Assembly (NCBI RefSeq): GCF_020166335.1 | Contig: NZ_JAIUJR010000002.1 | Coordinates: 248,001-312,000, forward strand | Length of the DNA stretch: 64,000 nucleotides | From: Winogradskyella alexanderae | Lineage (GTDB): Bacteria > Bacteroidota > Bacteroidia > Flavobacteriales > Flavobacteriaceae | Direction: 5' to 3' | Shown: piece after piece, positions 26,704-36,392 of the stretch | Numbering within the stretch: position 1 is the first letter of the stretch | Layout of the letters: each line of letters starts with the position of its first letter | Position numbers and translations under genes: made by a program | The notes under the pieces: generated by a model | The model's input: the letters and a program-made list of their open reading frames with translations, nothing else | What the model was told of the DNA's origin: nothing | The model's database searches: none

Positions 26704-27591
26704 ATGAAAACTGAACAAGAATTAAAAGCCATCGTAAAAGAAAAATATTCAAAAATTGCAAAACAAGGAAAAGTTGAAAACGCTTCTTCGTGCTGCGGTG
26801 CAACAACACCATCTAATAAAGTATACAATATCATGATGGATGATTACTCAGATACAGATGGCTATGTGAGTGATGCCGATTTAGGCTTAGGATGCGGACT
26901 TCCAACTCAATTTGCTCATATTAATAAAGGTGATACAGTAATCGATCTGGGCTCTGGTGCTGGTAATGACTGTTTTGTTGCAAGACACGAAACTGGTGCT
27001 GAAGGAAAAGTAATTGGTATTGATTTTACACCAATAATGATCGAGAAAGCTCGACTCAATGCAGACAAGCTTGGTTATAACAATGTTGAGTTTAGAGAAG
27101 GTGATATAGATAATATGCCTGTTAATGCCAATATAGCTGATGTAGTGGTTAGCAATTGTGTTTTAAATCTCGTTCCTGATAAGCAAAAAGTAATTAGTGA
27201 AATTTTTAGAGTATTAAAGCCTGGTGGCCATTTCAGTATTTCAGACATTGTTTTAGTTGGCAATCTACCTGATGCACTAAGAGAAGATGCAGAAATGTAT
27301 GCTGGTTGTGTTGCTGGTGCAATTCAAAAAACGGATTACATACAGCATATAGTGGATGCAGGGTTCGCTAGTATTAAAATTCAAAAAGAAAAGGCCATCA
27401 CTATTCCCGATGACATTCTTAGCAAGTATTTAAGTTTACAAGAAATAAATGAGTTTAAGTCTGGTGACCTTGGTATTTTTAGTATAACGGTATATGCAGA
27501 AAAACCAGGTGAAAAAACAAAAAAGAAAAAAATTAAACTAAGTGATTTGTCTGATGAACCGTGTTGCTCACCAGATGGTAATTGTTGTTAA
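26704..27591 (+). CDS. arsM: Arsenite S-adenosylmethionine methyltransferase
   Basis: 295 residues. SAM site VIDLGSGAGNDC at 79-90. The arsenic-binding cysteines fit the ArsM pattern: C64 in GLGCGLPT, C152 in SNCVLNL and C202 in YAGCVAG. The last two are 50 residues apart, as between C174 and C224 of the algal enzyme. An extra CC pair at 30-31 and Cys-rich C-terminus (CCSPDGNCC) may bind As(III). Methylates arsenite, giving volatile or less retained species. 32 nt after arsR. Confidence 0.94.
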   Translation: MKTEQELKAIVKEKYSKIAKQGKVENASSCCGATTPSNKVYNIMMDDYSDTDGYVSDADLGLGCGLPTQFAHINKGDTVIDLGSGAGNDCFVARHETGAEGKVIGIDFTPIMIEKARLNADKLGYNNVEFREGDIDNMPVNANIADVVVSNCVLNLVPDKQKVISEIFRVLKPGGHFSISDIVLVGNLPDALREDAEMYAGCVAGAIQKTDYIQHIVDAGFASIKIQKEKAITIPDDILSKYLSLQEINEFKSGDLGIFSITVYAEKPGEKTKKKKIKLSDLSDEPCCSPDGNCC

Positions 27592-27610
27592 ATTTAAGCT
27601 CAATCAATAG

Positions 27611-28225
27611 ATGGTATTTGCGAAATTAAAAGAAAAAATAGACAGTTTAGATACGGCTTCAGTTTCTATGGAAAGAAAAGCCGTATTACAACCATTGATC
27701 AGCTTTATACAGTCAAAAGTTGATACAACGACTTCGGTAAATCTAAATTTTGTTTGTACACATAACTCTAGACGAAGTCATTTATCACAAATTTGGGCAC
27801 AAACTATCGGTACATATTTTGGCGCAGCTAATTTGTTTTGTTATTCCGCAGGTACAGAGACTACGGCATTATTTCCAATGGTTGTGGAAACCTTGGCTAA
27901 TTCAGGATTTAAAATTGAAAAGCTCTCAGAAAGTAACAATCCCATTTATAGCATAAAATATGGCGAGAACTATCACCCAATCATAGGGTTTTCCAAAACT
28001 TTAAATTCTGAATTTAATCCGGAAAATGGATTTGCTGCAATAATGACCTGTTCTTCAGCAGATGAAGGATGTCCTTTTATAGCCGGCGCAGAAAAACGCA
28101 TACCCATTACCTATGAAGATCCAAAAATATCTGATGGTACAATACATCAATTAGAAACTTATGAAGAACGTAGCGTTCAAATTGCCACGGAAATGAAATA
28201 TGTATTTTCTAAAATCAGGATGTAA
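27611..28225 (+). CDS. arsC: Thioredoxin-coupled arsenate reductase (LMW-PTP fold)
   Basis: 204 residues. The active-site loop CTHNSRRS (C49-X5-R55) is that of the low-molecular-weight phosphatase fold. A second motif TCSSADEGCP has C147 and C154 seven apart, the same spacing as C82/C89 of S. aureus ArsC, completing the three-cysteine relay. This favours arsenate reductase over the tyrosine-phosphatase name often given to such proteins. The N-terminus carries about 40 extra residues. Reduces arsenate to arsenite for ArsM and the Acr3 pump. Confidence 0.9.
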   Translation: MVFAKLKEKIDSLDTASVSMERKAVLQPLISFIQSKVDTTTSVNLNFVCTHNSRRSHLSQIWAQTIGTYFGAANLFCYSAGTETTALFPMVVETLANSGFKIEKLSESNNPIYSIKYGENYHPIIGFSKTLNSEFNPENGFAAIMTCSSADEGCPFIAGAEKRIPITYEDPKISDGTIHQLETYEERSVQIATEMKYVFSKIRM

Positions 28226-28237
28226 CTAGATATCACT

Positions 28238-29269
28238 ATGAAAAAGAAGTTAAGCTTTCTAGACAGCTACTTAACACTATGGATTTTCTTAGCTATGACT
28301 CTTGGCGTCGGCATTGGTTATTTTATACCATCAATTCCTGAGATCATTAATTCTTACAGTAGCGGGACAACAAATATTCCTATAGCTATCGGTTTGATCT
28401 TGATGATGTACCCTCCACTAGCCAAGGTAAATTATACCTTATTACCAAAAGTATTTAAAGATGTAAAGGTTTTATCCATTTCACTGATCTTAAACTGGAT
28501 CATTGGACCTGCTTTAATGTTTGTTCTTTCTATTATATTTCTCAGAGACTATCCAGAATATATGGTAGGACTGATACTTATAGGACTAGCAAGGTGTATT
28601 GCCATGGTATTGGTTTGGAATGATCTCGCTGAAGGCAGTAGTGAATATGGTGCTGGTCTGGTTGCGCTTAACAGTATTTTTCAGGTGTTTGCTTATAGTT
28701 TTTATGCCTACTTATTTATTACAATATTACCGCCATATTTTGGATTTGATGGCGCCATTGTAGATATTTCTATTGCCACAATTGCAGAAAGTGTTGCTAT
28801 TTACCTAGGTATACCGTTCTTGTTGGGGATTTTGTCTAGAATAATACTCGTAAAATATAGAGGTGAAAACTGGTATAACAGCAAATTTATACCATCAATA
28901 GCGCCACTTACATTAATTGCTTTGTTATTCACCATTGTAGTGATGTTTTCGCTTAAAGGTGAACTAATTGTAGAAATCCCTATGGATGTATTAACCATAG
29001 CCATACCATTACTTGTCTATTTTACCCTTATGTTCATAATTGGTTTTTTTGTGAGCAAATCTGTTGGTGCAACATATGATAAAAACGTATCAATTGCTTT
29101 CACTGCAGCCGGCAATAATTTTGAGCTGGCCATTGCTGTTGCAATCGCTGTTTTTGGTTTAAATTCTGGACAAGCATTTGCAGGTGTAATTGGACCTTTA
29201 GTAGAAGTCCCTGCACTTATTTTATTGGTTCGAGTTGCTTTTTGGCTTCGAAAAAAATATTACCAGTAA
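28238..29269 (+). CDS. acr3: ACR3-family arsenite efflux permease
   Basis: 343 residues, about ten helices. [15 protein letters not shown] near 20-34, [18 protein letters not shown] near 115-132 with the conserved cysteine needed for As(III) transport, and [14 protein letters not shown] near 290 are ACR3 hallmarks. Exports arsenite using the proton motive force. Last gene of arsR-arsM-arsC-acr3, 12 nt after arsC. Sometimes named arsB; the sequence is ACR3, not the ArsB fold. Confidence 0.94.
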   Translation: MKKKLSFLDSYLTLWIFLAMTLGVGIGYFIPSIPEIINSYSSGTTNIPIAIGLILMMYPPLAKVNYTLLPKVFKDVKVLSISLILNWIIGPALMFVLSIIFLRDYPEYMVGLILIGLARCIAMVLVWNDLAEGSSEYGAGLVALNSIFQVFAYSFYAYLFITILPPYFGFDGAIVDISIATIAESVAIYLGIPFLLGILSRIILVKYRGENWYNSKFIPSIAPLTLIALLFTIVVMFSLKGELIVEIPMDVLTIAIPLLVYFTLMFIIGFFVSKSVGATYDKNVSIAFTAAGNNFELAIAVAIAVFGLNSGQAFAGVIGPLVEVPALILLVRVAFWLRKKYYQ

Positions 29270-29278
29270 TAATATGTT

Positions 29279-29330
29279 GTTAAACTTTGTTTAACCTTTA
29301 TAATAAATAGTTAAACATTACGTATCTTTA
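29279..29330 (+). promoter_or_regulatory. Inverted-repeat operator and promoter of the TetR/ABC1 operon
   Basis: GTTTAAC (29289-29295) and its inverse GTTAAAC (29310-29316) are separated by 14 bp, so half-site centres are 21 bp, two helix turns, apart. A further GTTAAAC at 29279-29285 forms a 17-bp dyad with the first. The -7 box TATCTTTA is at 29323-29330, its T 20.5 bp from the repeat centre. The same arrangement recurs at 37936-37977. Likely site for the TetR-type protein encoded next. Confidence 0.65.
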
Positions 29331-29348
29331 CATTGTAAATTAAATACA

Positions 29349-30005
29349 ATGGCAAAGAAAAAATCAATCAAAGAATCAGACATTATAAGCTTCTACATGG
29401 ATTATGTTCTGTCTCATGGAGAACAGCCTAAATCTGTCTATGCTTTTGCAAAGCACAACAATTTTGAAGAACAAAAATTTTATGAATTTTTTGGTTCTTT
29501 TGAAACATTAGAACAAGCTGTATTCAAAATATTTTTTGATAATGCTCACGATGTACTAGAAAAGAGTGAAGATTACCTCACATTTGATCCTAGAAATAAA
29601 CTACTTAGTTTTTATTATACCTTTTTTGAGATTTTAACAGCAAACAGAAGTTATGTTGTTCATGTGCTTGAAGAAAATAAAGACCAACTTAAATCAATTA
29701 AAACTTTAAGTAAGTTAAAACAAAGATTTACAAATTACATTGAACATCTGAATATCAAAACTGTCGATTTTAAGCAAGACCAGTTTGAAAGAATACAAAA
29801 AAGAGGATTAAAGGAAACTGCATGGTTGCAACTATTGTTGACGATGAAATTTTGGATAAATGATACCTCACCTTCTTTTGAAAAGACAGACTTGTTTATA
29901 GAAAAATCTGTGAGAGCAAGTTTTGATCTTATAGATACATCTCCAATTAAAAGCTTAATAGACCTCGGTAAATTTTTATACAAGGAAAAAATGCACATGA
30001 ACTAG
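29349..30005 (+). CDS. TetR-family transcriptional regulator
   Basis: 218 residues, all-helical. The N-terminal region has the TetR helix-turn-helix layout (QPKSVYAFAKHNNFEEQKFYEFFGS, near 27-52, with EFFGSFE as the recognition-helix/hinge), followed by a long ligand domain with a TetR_C-like end. It opens the photolyase cluster, is 0 nt from the ABC1 kinase gene, and is preceded by the two-turn inverted repeat, so autoregulation is likely. Ligand unknown. Confidence 0.75.
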   Translation: MAKKKSIKESDIISFYMDYVLSHGEQPKSVYAFAKHNNFEEQKFYEFFGSFETLEQAVFKIFFDNAHDVLEKSEDYLTFDPRNKLLSFYYTFFEILTANRSYVVHVLEENKDQLKSIKTLSKLKQRFTNYIEHLNIKTVDFKQDQFERIQKRGLKETAWLQLLLTMKFWINDTSPSFEKTDLFIEKSVRASFDLIDTSPIKSLIDLGKFLYKEKMHMN

Positions 30006-31316
30006 ATGAAAACTATTGATAGTATTCCAATTACAAAAATATCCCGAGCGTCAAAATTAGTAACAACAGGTGCTAAGGTAGGTGTTAATTACCTCAAATA
30101 TTACGGTGATAAAATCGTTACTACAAAAGAGGAAGCCAAAGAGCGTTTAAATCAAAATAACGCAGAGGACATTTATGACAGCCTGAAAAAGCTCAAGGGA
30201 AGCGCCCTTAAAGTAGCGCAAATGTTGAGTATGGAAAAAAGTATTTTACCACAAGCATATGTGGAAAAATTTTCATTGTCTCAATTTTCTGTACCGCCTT
30301 TATCTCCTCCATTGGTTATAAAAACATTTATAAAATATTTTGGCAATAAGCCAGAAGCCATATTTGATACTTTTAATGCAACTTCAGTCAACGCTGCAAG
30401 TATAGGACAAGTCCATATTGCAGAAAAGGATGGGAAAAAATTTGCTGTGAAAATCCAATATCCTGGAGTTGCAGAAAGTATCGCATCAGATTTAGCTCTG
30501 GTTAAACCTGTGGCTATTAAAATGTTTAACATAAAAGGAAAAGATTCTGATAAATACTTTAAAGAGGTTGAGGATAAATTAACAGAAGAAACCAATTATT
30601 TGTTAGAAATTGAGCAAAGCCAGGCCGTCGTAGAGGCATGCAGGCATATACCGAACATTAAGTTCCCAACGTATTACAAAGAATTCTCATCTGAGCGCAT
30701 CATCACAATGGATTTTATGGAAGGTAAACATCTTTCGGAGTTTGTTGCCCACAACGACAATCAAGATTTGTCAAACAAGCTGGGACAGGCGCTATGGGAT
30801 TTTTACATGTACCAAATCCATAACTTGAAAAAAGTACATGCAGATCCTCATCCTGGTAATTTCTTAATTTCAAAGGAAGGTGAATTGATAGCTCTGGATT
30901 TTGGATGTATGAAAGCTATTCCTGATGAATTTTATGTACCTTATTTTGAATTAGCCAAGAGGGAAAGCTTAGAGAATCCAGAAGTCTTTAAACAAAAAAT
31001 GTACGAATTAGAAATTCTGCGCGAAGACGATAGTAAGGAGGAAGTAGAATTTTTTAGTGATATGTTTTATGAACTATTAAGCCTATTTACGCAGCCTTTT
31101 CATAATGAAATATTCGATTTTTCGGATCCGGAATTCTTCAATAAAGTAGGTGAAATGGGTCAGAAATATTCTAAAAGTACAGAATTACGTAACATGAATG
31201 GCAATAGAGGTTCTAAGCATTTTATTTACATCAACAGAACGTTTTTTGGACTGTATAATCTCATGTTCGATTTAAAAGCGGAAAATATTAAAATCAATAA
31301 TTTCCATAATTTGTAG
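30006..31316 (+). CDS. ABC1/AarF (UbiB) family atypical kinase
   Basis: 436 residues. The ABC1 landmarks are visible: a KxGQ-like motif reading KVAQ (about residue 63, with Ala in place of Gly), the alanine-rich loop region NAASIGQVHIAE near 125, the ATP-lysine AVKIQYPG near 143, the catalytic loop VHADPHPGNF near 275, and the metal Asp in ALDFGCM near 295. Family members act in lipid or quinone metabolism as ATPases. Directly abuts the TetR gene. Confidence 0.88.
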   Translation: MKTIDSIPITKISRASKLVTTGAKVGVNYLKYYGDKIVTTKEEAKERLNQNNAEDIYDSLKKLKGSALKVAQMLSMEKSILPQAYVEKFSLSQFSVPPLSPPLVIKTFIKYFGNKPEAIFDTFNATSVNAASIGQVHIAEKDGKKFAVKIQYPGVAESIASDLALVKPVAIKMFNIKGKDSDKYFKEVEDKLTEETNYLLEIEQSQAVVEACRHIPNIKFPTYYKEFSSERIITMDFMEGKHLSEFVAHNDNQDLSNKLGQALWDFYMYQIHNLKKVHADPHPGNFLISKEGELIALDFGCMKAIPDEFYVPYFELAKRESLENPEVFKQKMYELEILREDDSKEEVEFFSDMFYELLSLFTQPFHNEIFDFSDPEFFNKVGEMGQKYSKSTELRNMNGNRGSKHFIYINRTFFGLYNLMFDLKAENIKINNFHNL

Positions 31317-31317
31317 G

Positions 31318-31956
31318 ATGGCACATTTTAGCTTAGAAGATATTAGTAAGATGCATCATTTGTATCGCATCAACTTAATTAATAGTTGTTCTGGCTACAA
31401 GTCTGCTAACCTCATTGGAACAAAAGACAAAAAGGGTGTGAGTAATGTTGCCGTTTTTAGTTCTATTACACATTTGGGCTCTAATCCTGGTTTGTTAGCG
31501 TTTTTCCTTAGACCCACATCAGTTATAAGGAACACCTATGAGAATATTAAATCAACAGGGAAGTATACCCTTAATCACATTCATGACGGAATTTTGGAGG
31601 ATGCGCATCATACATCAGCAAAATATCATTCTACCATCTCAGAATTTGATGTAACGGCTTTAGAAGAAGAGTACAGAGACAACTTCTCTGCACCCTTTGT
31701 TAAGGGTTGCCCTATTCAAATCGCTATGAGTTATGTAGAAGAATATCCAATTAAGGTCAATAATACCATTTTACTTATCGGAAAAATTGAAAATCTCTAT
31801 GTTCCAGATGAACTGCTTGAAAAAGATGGATTTATAAATTTGTCAAAAGGTAAAATAGCCACAATTAACGGACTTGATGGATACGCTGTTCCAGAATTAA
31901 AGAAACGCCTAGAATACCAACGCCCAAAACCACAATTTGCAATTCCTAATGACTAA
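31318..31956 (+). CDS. Flavin reductase-like (FMN-binding split barrel) protein
   Basis: 212 residues with the split-barrel pattern: SNVAVFSSITHLGSNPGLLAF near 40-60 (flavin phosphate-binding region), TLNHIHDGI near 85 and SAKYH near 100. Such proteins reduce or bind FMN/FAD. In this cluster, full of FAD-using photolyases, a flavin-supply or redox role is plausible but inferred. One nt after the ABC1 gene; its stop overlaps the start of the next gene. Confidence 0.8.
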   Translation: MAHFSLEDISKMHHLYRINLINSCSGYKSANLIGTKDKKGVSNVAVFSSITHLGSNPGLLAFFLRPTSVIRNTYENIKSTGKYTLNHIHDGILEDAHHTSAKYHSTISEFDVTALEEEYRDNFSAPFVKGCPIQIAMSYVEEYPIKVNNTILLIGKIENLYVPDELLEKDGFINLSKGKIATINGLDGYAVPELKKRLEYQRPKPQFAIPND

Positions 31957-33377
31957 TGCGAATACTAATTACAGGCACAACAGGCTATATAGCCAAAAGA
32001 CTAGCGCTCCAGCTATTAGAGGATAAGCACGAACTTATTTGTTGTGTCCGTGATATGAATCGTATTCCGGATGAAATAGAAGAACACCCACTTTGTTCTT
32101 TCATCAAAGTCGATTTTCTAAAACCTGAACACGCAAAAATACCTGAAGACATAGATGCTGCCTATTACCTCATACATTCCATGGCAACAGATGCGGATGA
32201 TTTTGAGGACTTAGAGCGTCAATGTGCTCTTAATTTCAAAAATCTAGTTGAAGTCACTAATTGTAAACAAGTAATTTACCTAAGTGGTATTGTCAATGAT
32301 GATTCCCTTTCAAAACATTTAAAATCGCGTTTACAGGTAGAAGAAACCCTTAAATCCAATACATACGGATTAACAACGTTTAGAGCAGGAATTATTGTAG
32401 GCAGTGGGAGTGCATCTTTTGAAATCATTAGGGATATTGTTGAAAAGCTTCCCATCATGGTTACACCAAAGTGGTTGAATACCAAAACGCAACCATTAGG
32501 AATTAGGGATGTACTCACCTATTTAACAGGTGCTCTAGGCAAAAAAGCACTTTACAACAAATCGTATGACATTTTCGGTCCAGAAGTCTTAACCTACAAA
32601 GAAATGCTTCTACAGTTTGCAGAAGTACGCGGTTTAAAGCGCTATATCTACACCTTACCAGTATTGACACCAAAGCTATCGTCTTATTGGCTATACTTTG
32701 TTACTTCGACATCCTTTCAATTAGCTCAAGCCTTGGTAGATAGTATGAAGGTTGAAGTAATCGGTAAACCGAGTGACATAAACACACATATAGCTATTGA
32801 ACCAATGTCGTACAAAACTGCTGTAGAACTTGCGTTTCAGCGGATTGAGCAGAACAGTGTTATATCCAGCTGGAAAGATGCTGTAAGCAGTGGTCGTTTT
32901 AAAGACCAATTGTCAAAGCATATCGAGTTGCCTCAATACGGCTGTTTTAAAGATGTACGCTCTAGAAAAATTAAGGATGAAGAATTTACTCTTAACAAGA
33001 TTTGGAGCATTGGAGGACGCAACGGATGGTATAGTTTTAACGGCTTATGGAAACTCAGAGGATATGTAGATAAGTTGTTTGGTGGTGTTGGTTTAAGACG
33101 AGGTCGAACGCATGACACTTATCTAGAGGCTGGTGATCCATTAGATTTCTGGCGCGTGCTGTTTGCAGACAAAAATGAAAAACGGCTTTTGTTATTTGCC
33201 GAAATGAAGCTACCTGGAGAAGCGTGGCTAGAGTTTAAAATTGTCAATGATAAATTGTTTCAGCGTGCCGTATTCAGGCCAAAAGGTGTTTGGGGAAGGT
33301 TATACTGGTATATGGTTCTCCCTTTTCATGCTTTTGTCTTTAAAGGAATGATAAAAGCTTTGGTAGAACCAAAATAA
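31956..33377 (+). CDS. NAD(P)-binding SDR/NmrA-like protein with C-terminal DUF2867
   Basis: 473 residues. N-terminal Rossmann domain with GTTGYIAKRLA at 7-17 and an atypical-SDR layout (YYLIHSMA near 70, YLSGIV near 108). The C-terminal 150 residues match DUF2867 (NKIWSIGGRNGWYSF, GDPLDFWRV, PGEAWLEFKI). Members are frequent in photolyase/light-response gene clusters of many bacteria; substrate unknown. Start overlaps the preceding stop by 1 nt. Confidence 0.84.
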   Translation: MRILITGTTGYIAKRLALQLLEDKHELICCVRDMNRIPDEIEEHPLCSFIKVDFLKPEHAKIPEDIDAAYYLIHSMATDADDFEDLERQCALNFKNLVEVTNCKQVIYLSGIVNDDSLSKHLKSRLQVEETLKSNTYGLTTFRAGIIVGSGSASFEIIRDIVEKLPIMVTPKWLNTKTQPLGIRDVLTYLTGALGKKALYNKSYDIFGPEVLTYKEMLLQFAEVRGLKRYIYTLPVLTPKLSSYWLYFVTSTSFQLAQALVDSMKVEVIGKPSDINTHIAIEPMSYKTAVELAFQRIEQNSVISSWKDAVSSGRFKDQLSKHIELPQYGCFKDVRSRKIKDEEFTLNKIWSIGGRNGWYSFNGLWKLRGYVDKLFGGVGLRRGRTHDTYLEAGDPLDFWRVLFADKNEKRLLLFAEMKLPGEAWLEFKIVNDKLFQRAVFRPKGVWGRLYWYMVLPFHAFVFKGMIKALVEPK

Positions 33378-33396
33378 GTAGATTAGAATAGTGGTA

Positions 33397-33474
33397 TGTC
33401 ATTACGAAAGAGCGAAGAATGAGGAACGAGAAATCTCAAAATATTGAGATATCTCACATGCGTTCGATATGACA
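33397..33474. repeat. Intergenic palindromic (REP-like) element
   Basis: 78-bp element bounded by TGTCAT and its inverse ATGACA, with further matching CGAA/TTCG inside the ends and a central hairpin ATCTCAA-AATA-TTGAGAT. It resembles the GTCATTACGAA-type dispersed repeats found between genes in many Bacteroidota. No second copy seen in this window; identity as a dispersed repeat is from general knowledge. Confidence 0.6.
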
Positions 33475-33487
33475 AATTGATTTTAAT

Positions 33488-33628
33488 ATGCCCAAAAGAA
33501 TAAAAAAAGAACATTTACCAGAAAAAATATGTCCTGTTTGCGAGCGCCCGTTCCTATGGCGCAAAAAATGGGCAAAAGACTGGGAAAACGTTAAATATTG
33601 TAGTGAAAAATGCAGAAGACAGAAATAA
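33488..33628 (+). CDS. DUF2256 domain-containing small zinc-ribbon protein
   Basis: 46 residues. [14 protein letters not shown] and YCSEKCR give a CxxC...CxxxC zinc-binding arrangement, very basic throughout. DUF2256 genes accompany cryptochrome/photolyase genes across phyla; function unknown. Its last 19 nt overlap the start of the cry-DASH gene, so translation is probably coupled. Confidence 0.85.
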   Translation: MPKRIKKEHLPEKICPVCERPFLWRKKWAKDWENVKYCSEKCRRQK

Positions 33629-34914
33629 ATAACCTGGTTTGGTTTAGAAACGACTTAAGAACAGAAGATAATACTGTTTTGGCAGAAGCTTGTAAAAATG
33701 GAGACAGCGTTATTGGCTTATATTGCTTTGACCCGCGTCAATTCGAAGTCAATACCTACGGATTTAAAAAGACCGAAAAGTTTAGAGCCAAGTTTTTAAT
33801 AGAAACAATACAAAATTTAAAGGCGCAATTAGATCAATTGAACATTGACCTTTTGGTATACCACGATATACCGGAAAACGTCATTCCTCAAATTTGTGAT
33901 AAATACAAAATAACAGACATTTATATTCAAAAAGAATGGACTAAGGATGAGGTTGAGATTGACAATGCTGTGAAATCTAAAACTGAAGGAATCAACTGGC
34001 GTTCATTTTATAATCAGTTTTTATTCCATCCAGAAGATATTAATTTCCAAATCGCTAGTACACCACAAGTCTTTACAGTATTCCGAAAAAAACTTGAAAA
34101 ATATATAGATATCAAAGAAGAATCTGTGGTTGCTCAACAACCTATAGATAATAGGGTAGAAAATAGCACCAATATACCAACAATCACAGATCTAGGTTTT
34201 AAAGATTTTGAAAGTCATCCAAGCTCTGCCTTCCCGTTTAAAGGAGGTCAAACAGAAGCACTGAAACGATTGAACGATTACTTCTTCAACACTAAAAAAC
34301 TCGGGTATTATAAAAAGACAAGAAACGGACTTGTTGGTATAGATTACAGTTCTAAATTCTCACCTTGGTTGGCTAATGGTAGCATATCAGCAAGAACCAT
34401 TTATTGGAACGTAAAGCAATTTGAAAGAGAATATTTTAAAAATCAATCCACTTATTGGCTTGTTTTTGAGCTTATTTGGCGTGATTACTTTAAGTATATA
34501 TCCTTAAAACATGGCAACCAAATCTTTAAACTCGAAGGTATTCTTCAAAAAGATTACAAATGGTTTACCAGTCAAGTGCAAATAGATCGTTGGATTAATG
34601 GCGAAACCCATTCAGATTTTGTCAATGCAAATATGATTGAATTAAAAGAAACAGGCTGGATGAGCAATCGTGGTCGTCAAAATGTTGCAAGTTATTTTGC
34701 CAAAGAATTAGAACTCGACTGGCGCATTGGTGCATCGTACTTTGAGTCTCTATTACTCGATTATGATGTGCACAGCAACTATGGTAATTGGATGTATGTG
34801 GCTGGTGTAGGTAACGACCCTAGAGACCGAAAATTTAATGTAGACTTACAAGCCGATCGTTACGATGCTAATGGTAAGTTCAGAAAACTTTGGCTTCAAA
34901 CAAGCTTGTTTTAA
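33610..34914 (+). CDS. DASH-type cryptochrome
   Basis: 434 residues. N-terminal photolyase antenna domain ([12 protein letters not shown] at 8-19) and a C-terminal FAD domain carrying the DASH signature [12 protein letters not shown] followed by [26 protein letters not shown] and [10 protein letters not shown]. The FAD-facing Asn and adjacent Trp are kept (SNYGNW), with Tyr two residues on, as in DASH proteins. Cry-DASH proteins bind FAD and usually MTHF and repair CPDs in single-stranded DNA or sense blue light. First of three consecutive family members. Confidence 0.93.
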   Translation: MQKTEINNLVWFRNDLRTEDNTVLAEACKNGDSVIGLYCFDPRQFEVNTYGFKKTEKFRAKFLIETIQNLKAQLDQLNIDLLVYHDIPENVIPQICDKYKITDIYIQKEWTKDEVEIDNAVKSKTEGINWRSFYNQFLFHPEDINFQIASTPQVFTVFRKKLEKYIDIKEESVVAQQPIDNRVENSTNIPTITDLGFKDFESHPSSAFPFKGGQTEALKRLNDYFFNTKKLGYYKKTRNGLVGIDYSSKFSPWLANGSISARTIYWNVKQFEREYFKNQSTYWLVFELIWRDYFKYISLKHGNQIFKLEGILQKDYKWFTSQVQIDRWINGETHSDFVNANMIELKETGWMSNRGRQNVASYFAKELELDWRIGASYFESLLLDYDVHSNYGNWMYVAGVGNDPRDRKFNVDLQADRYDANGKFRKLWLQTSLF

Positions 34915-34916
34915 AC

Positions 34917-36392
34917 ATGAAAAAGAAAGAACATATAATTGTATTTCCGCATCAACTTTTTAAGAACACACCCATTCTTGATATTGATTGTGACATACAT
35001 ATTGTTGAAGAATTTTTATTCTTTAAGCACTATAAATTCCATAAACAGAAAATTGCATTCCATCGTGCATCGATGAAAGCTTACGTAGATTATCTTCAAG
35101 GCAAAGGAAAAACTATAAACTATGTAGAAGCAACTTCAGAAAATAGCGATGTTCGTAAGTTGATTCCTAAGTTAATTGAGGATGGCTTAGAAAAGCTACA
35201 CATAATTGATCCAACGGATAATTGGTTACAAAAGCATATCAACAAAAGTGCTCAGAACATACAAATTGAATGGTACGAGAACCCTCTTTTTATAAATACA
35301 AAAGACGACTTAAGTTCATTTTTTAAACCAACTAAGAAAAAATTTTTTCAAACCTCATTTTACAAAGACCAAAGAAAAGACCGAGGTATTTTAATGCTCT
35401 CTAACGAACCTGAAGGTGGAAAATGGACATACGACTCGGATAATCGTAAGAAATACCCCAAAGACAAAACACCACCAAACATTCAGTTTCCAGATAAAAG
35501 TGATTACCATAAAGAAGCAGAAAACTATGTAAGAGCAAATTTTAGTGATCATTATGGTGCACTTAATGATTTTGTAAATTATCCAATAGACTTTGAATCG
35601 GCCGAACAGTGGCTACAACAATTCTTTATAAAGCGCTTTCACGATTTCGGATCATACGAAGATGCCATCGTAAAAGAAGAACATTTTCTTAACCACAGTT
35701 TGCTGTCACCACTCATTAATGTTGGTTTATTGAATCCAGCAGAAGTGATTGAAAAAGCTATTGCTTATGCTAAAGAAAATAATGTACCAATCAACTCTAC
35801 CGAAGGATTTGTGAGACAAATACTAGGCTGGCGCGAATTTATACGGGGTGTATATGAGGTAAAAGGTACAGAAGAGCGGACTAAAAATTTCTGGAATTTC
35901 AATAGAAAAATACCTTCATCGTTTTATGATGGTACAACAGGAATTAAACCAGTTGACGATGTCATAAAAAAGGTACTAAAAACAGGCTATGCGCACCATA
36001 TAGAGCGTTTAATGATACTGGGAAATTTCATGGTATTGTGTGAGTTTGATCCTGATGAAGTGTATAAATGGTTTATGGAGCTGTTTATAGATGCTTACGA
36101 CTGGGTAATGGTACCTAACGTCTATGGCATGAGTTTATACGCAGATGGTGGTTTAATGTCAACAAAACCCTACATAAGCAGTAGTAATTATATCATGAAG
36201 ATGAGCAACTACTCAAAAGGCGACTGGCAAAACACTTGGGACGGCCTGTTCTGGACTTTTATGGATAAACATCGCGATTTCTTCTCGAGTAATCCGAGAC
36301 TCAGTATGCTCTTAGGAAACTTAGACAGAATGAAAAAAGAAACCCTAGAAAATCATTTTAATAACGCAAAAAACTTTATTGAAAAACTTTAA
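34917..36392 (+). CDS. FeS-BCP/PhrB-type cryptochrome-photolyase homologue lacking Fe-S cysteines
   Basis: 491 residues from the ATG at 34917; the TTG at 34890 lies inside cry-DASH. The fold matches prokaryotic (6-4) photolyases: IIVFPHQLF at the N-terminus, GFVRQILGWREFIRG near 297-311, YAHHIERLMILGNF at 358-371 and NVYGMSLYADGG at 401-412. In PhrB-type proteins four cysteines hold a [4Fe-4S] cluster. Here the aligned places are P345, S433, D436 and a shortened loop without cysteine (NYSKGDWQNTWDGLFW). The cluster is therefore probably absent. Function may still be light-driven repair or sensing. Confidence 0.85.
   Translation: MKKKEHIIVFPHQLFKNTPILDIDCDIHIVEEFLFFKHYKFHKQKIAFHRASMKAYVDYLQGKGKTINYVEATSENSDVRKLIPKLIEDGLEKLHIIDPTDNWLQKHINKSAQNIQIEWYENPLFINTKDDLSSFFKPTKKKFFQTSFYKDQRKDRGILMLSNEPEGGKWTYDSDNRKKYPKDKTPPNIQFPDKSDYHKEAENYVRANFSDHYGALNDFVNYPIDFESAEQWLQQFFIKRFHDFGSYEDAIVKEEHFLNHSLLSPLINVGLLNPAEVIEKAIAYAKENNVPINSTEGFVRQILGWREFIRGVYEVKGTEERTKNFWNFNRKIPSSFYDGTTGIKPVDDVIKKVLKTGYAHHIERLMILGNFMVLCEFDPDEVYKWFMELFIDAYDWVMVPNVYGMSLYADGGLMSTKPYISSSNYIMKMSNYSKGDWQNTWDGLFWTFMDKHRDFFSSNPRLSMLLGNLDRMKKETLENHFNNAKNFIEKL

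Noticed and set aside
29279..29295. Dyad GTTAAAC-TTT-GTTTAAC considered as the main TetR operator
   Set aside because: Only the first promoter has a clean upstream half-site; at 37936 it is degenerate with changed spacing, so the N14 repeat is the better shared signal.
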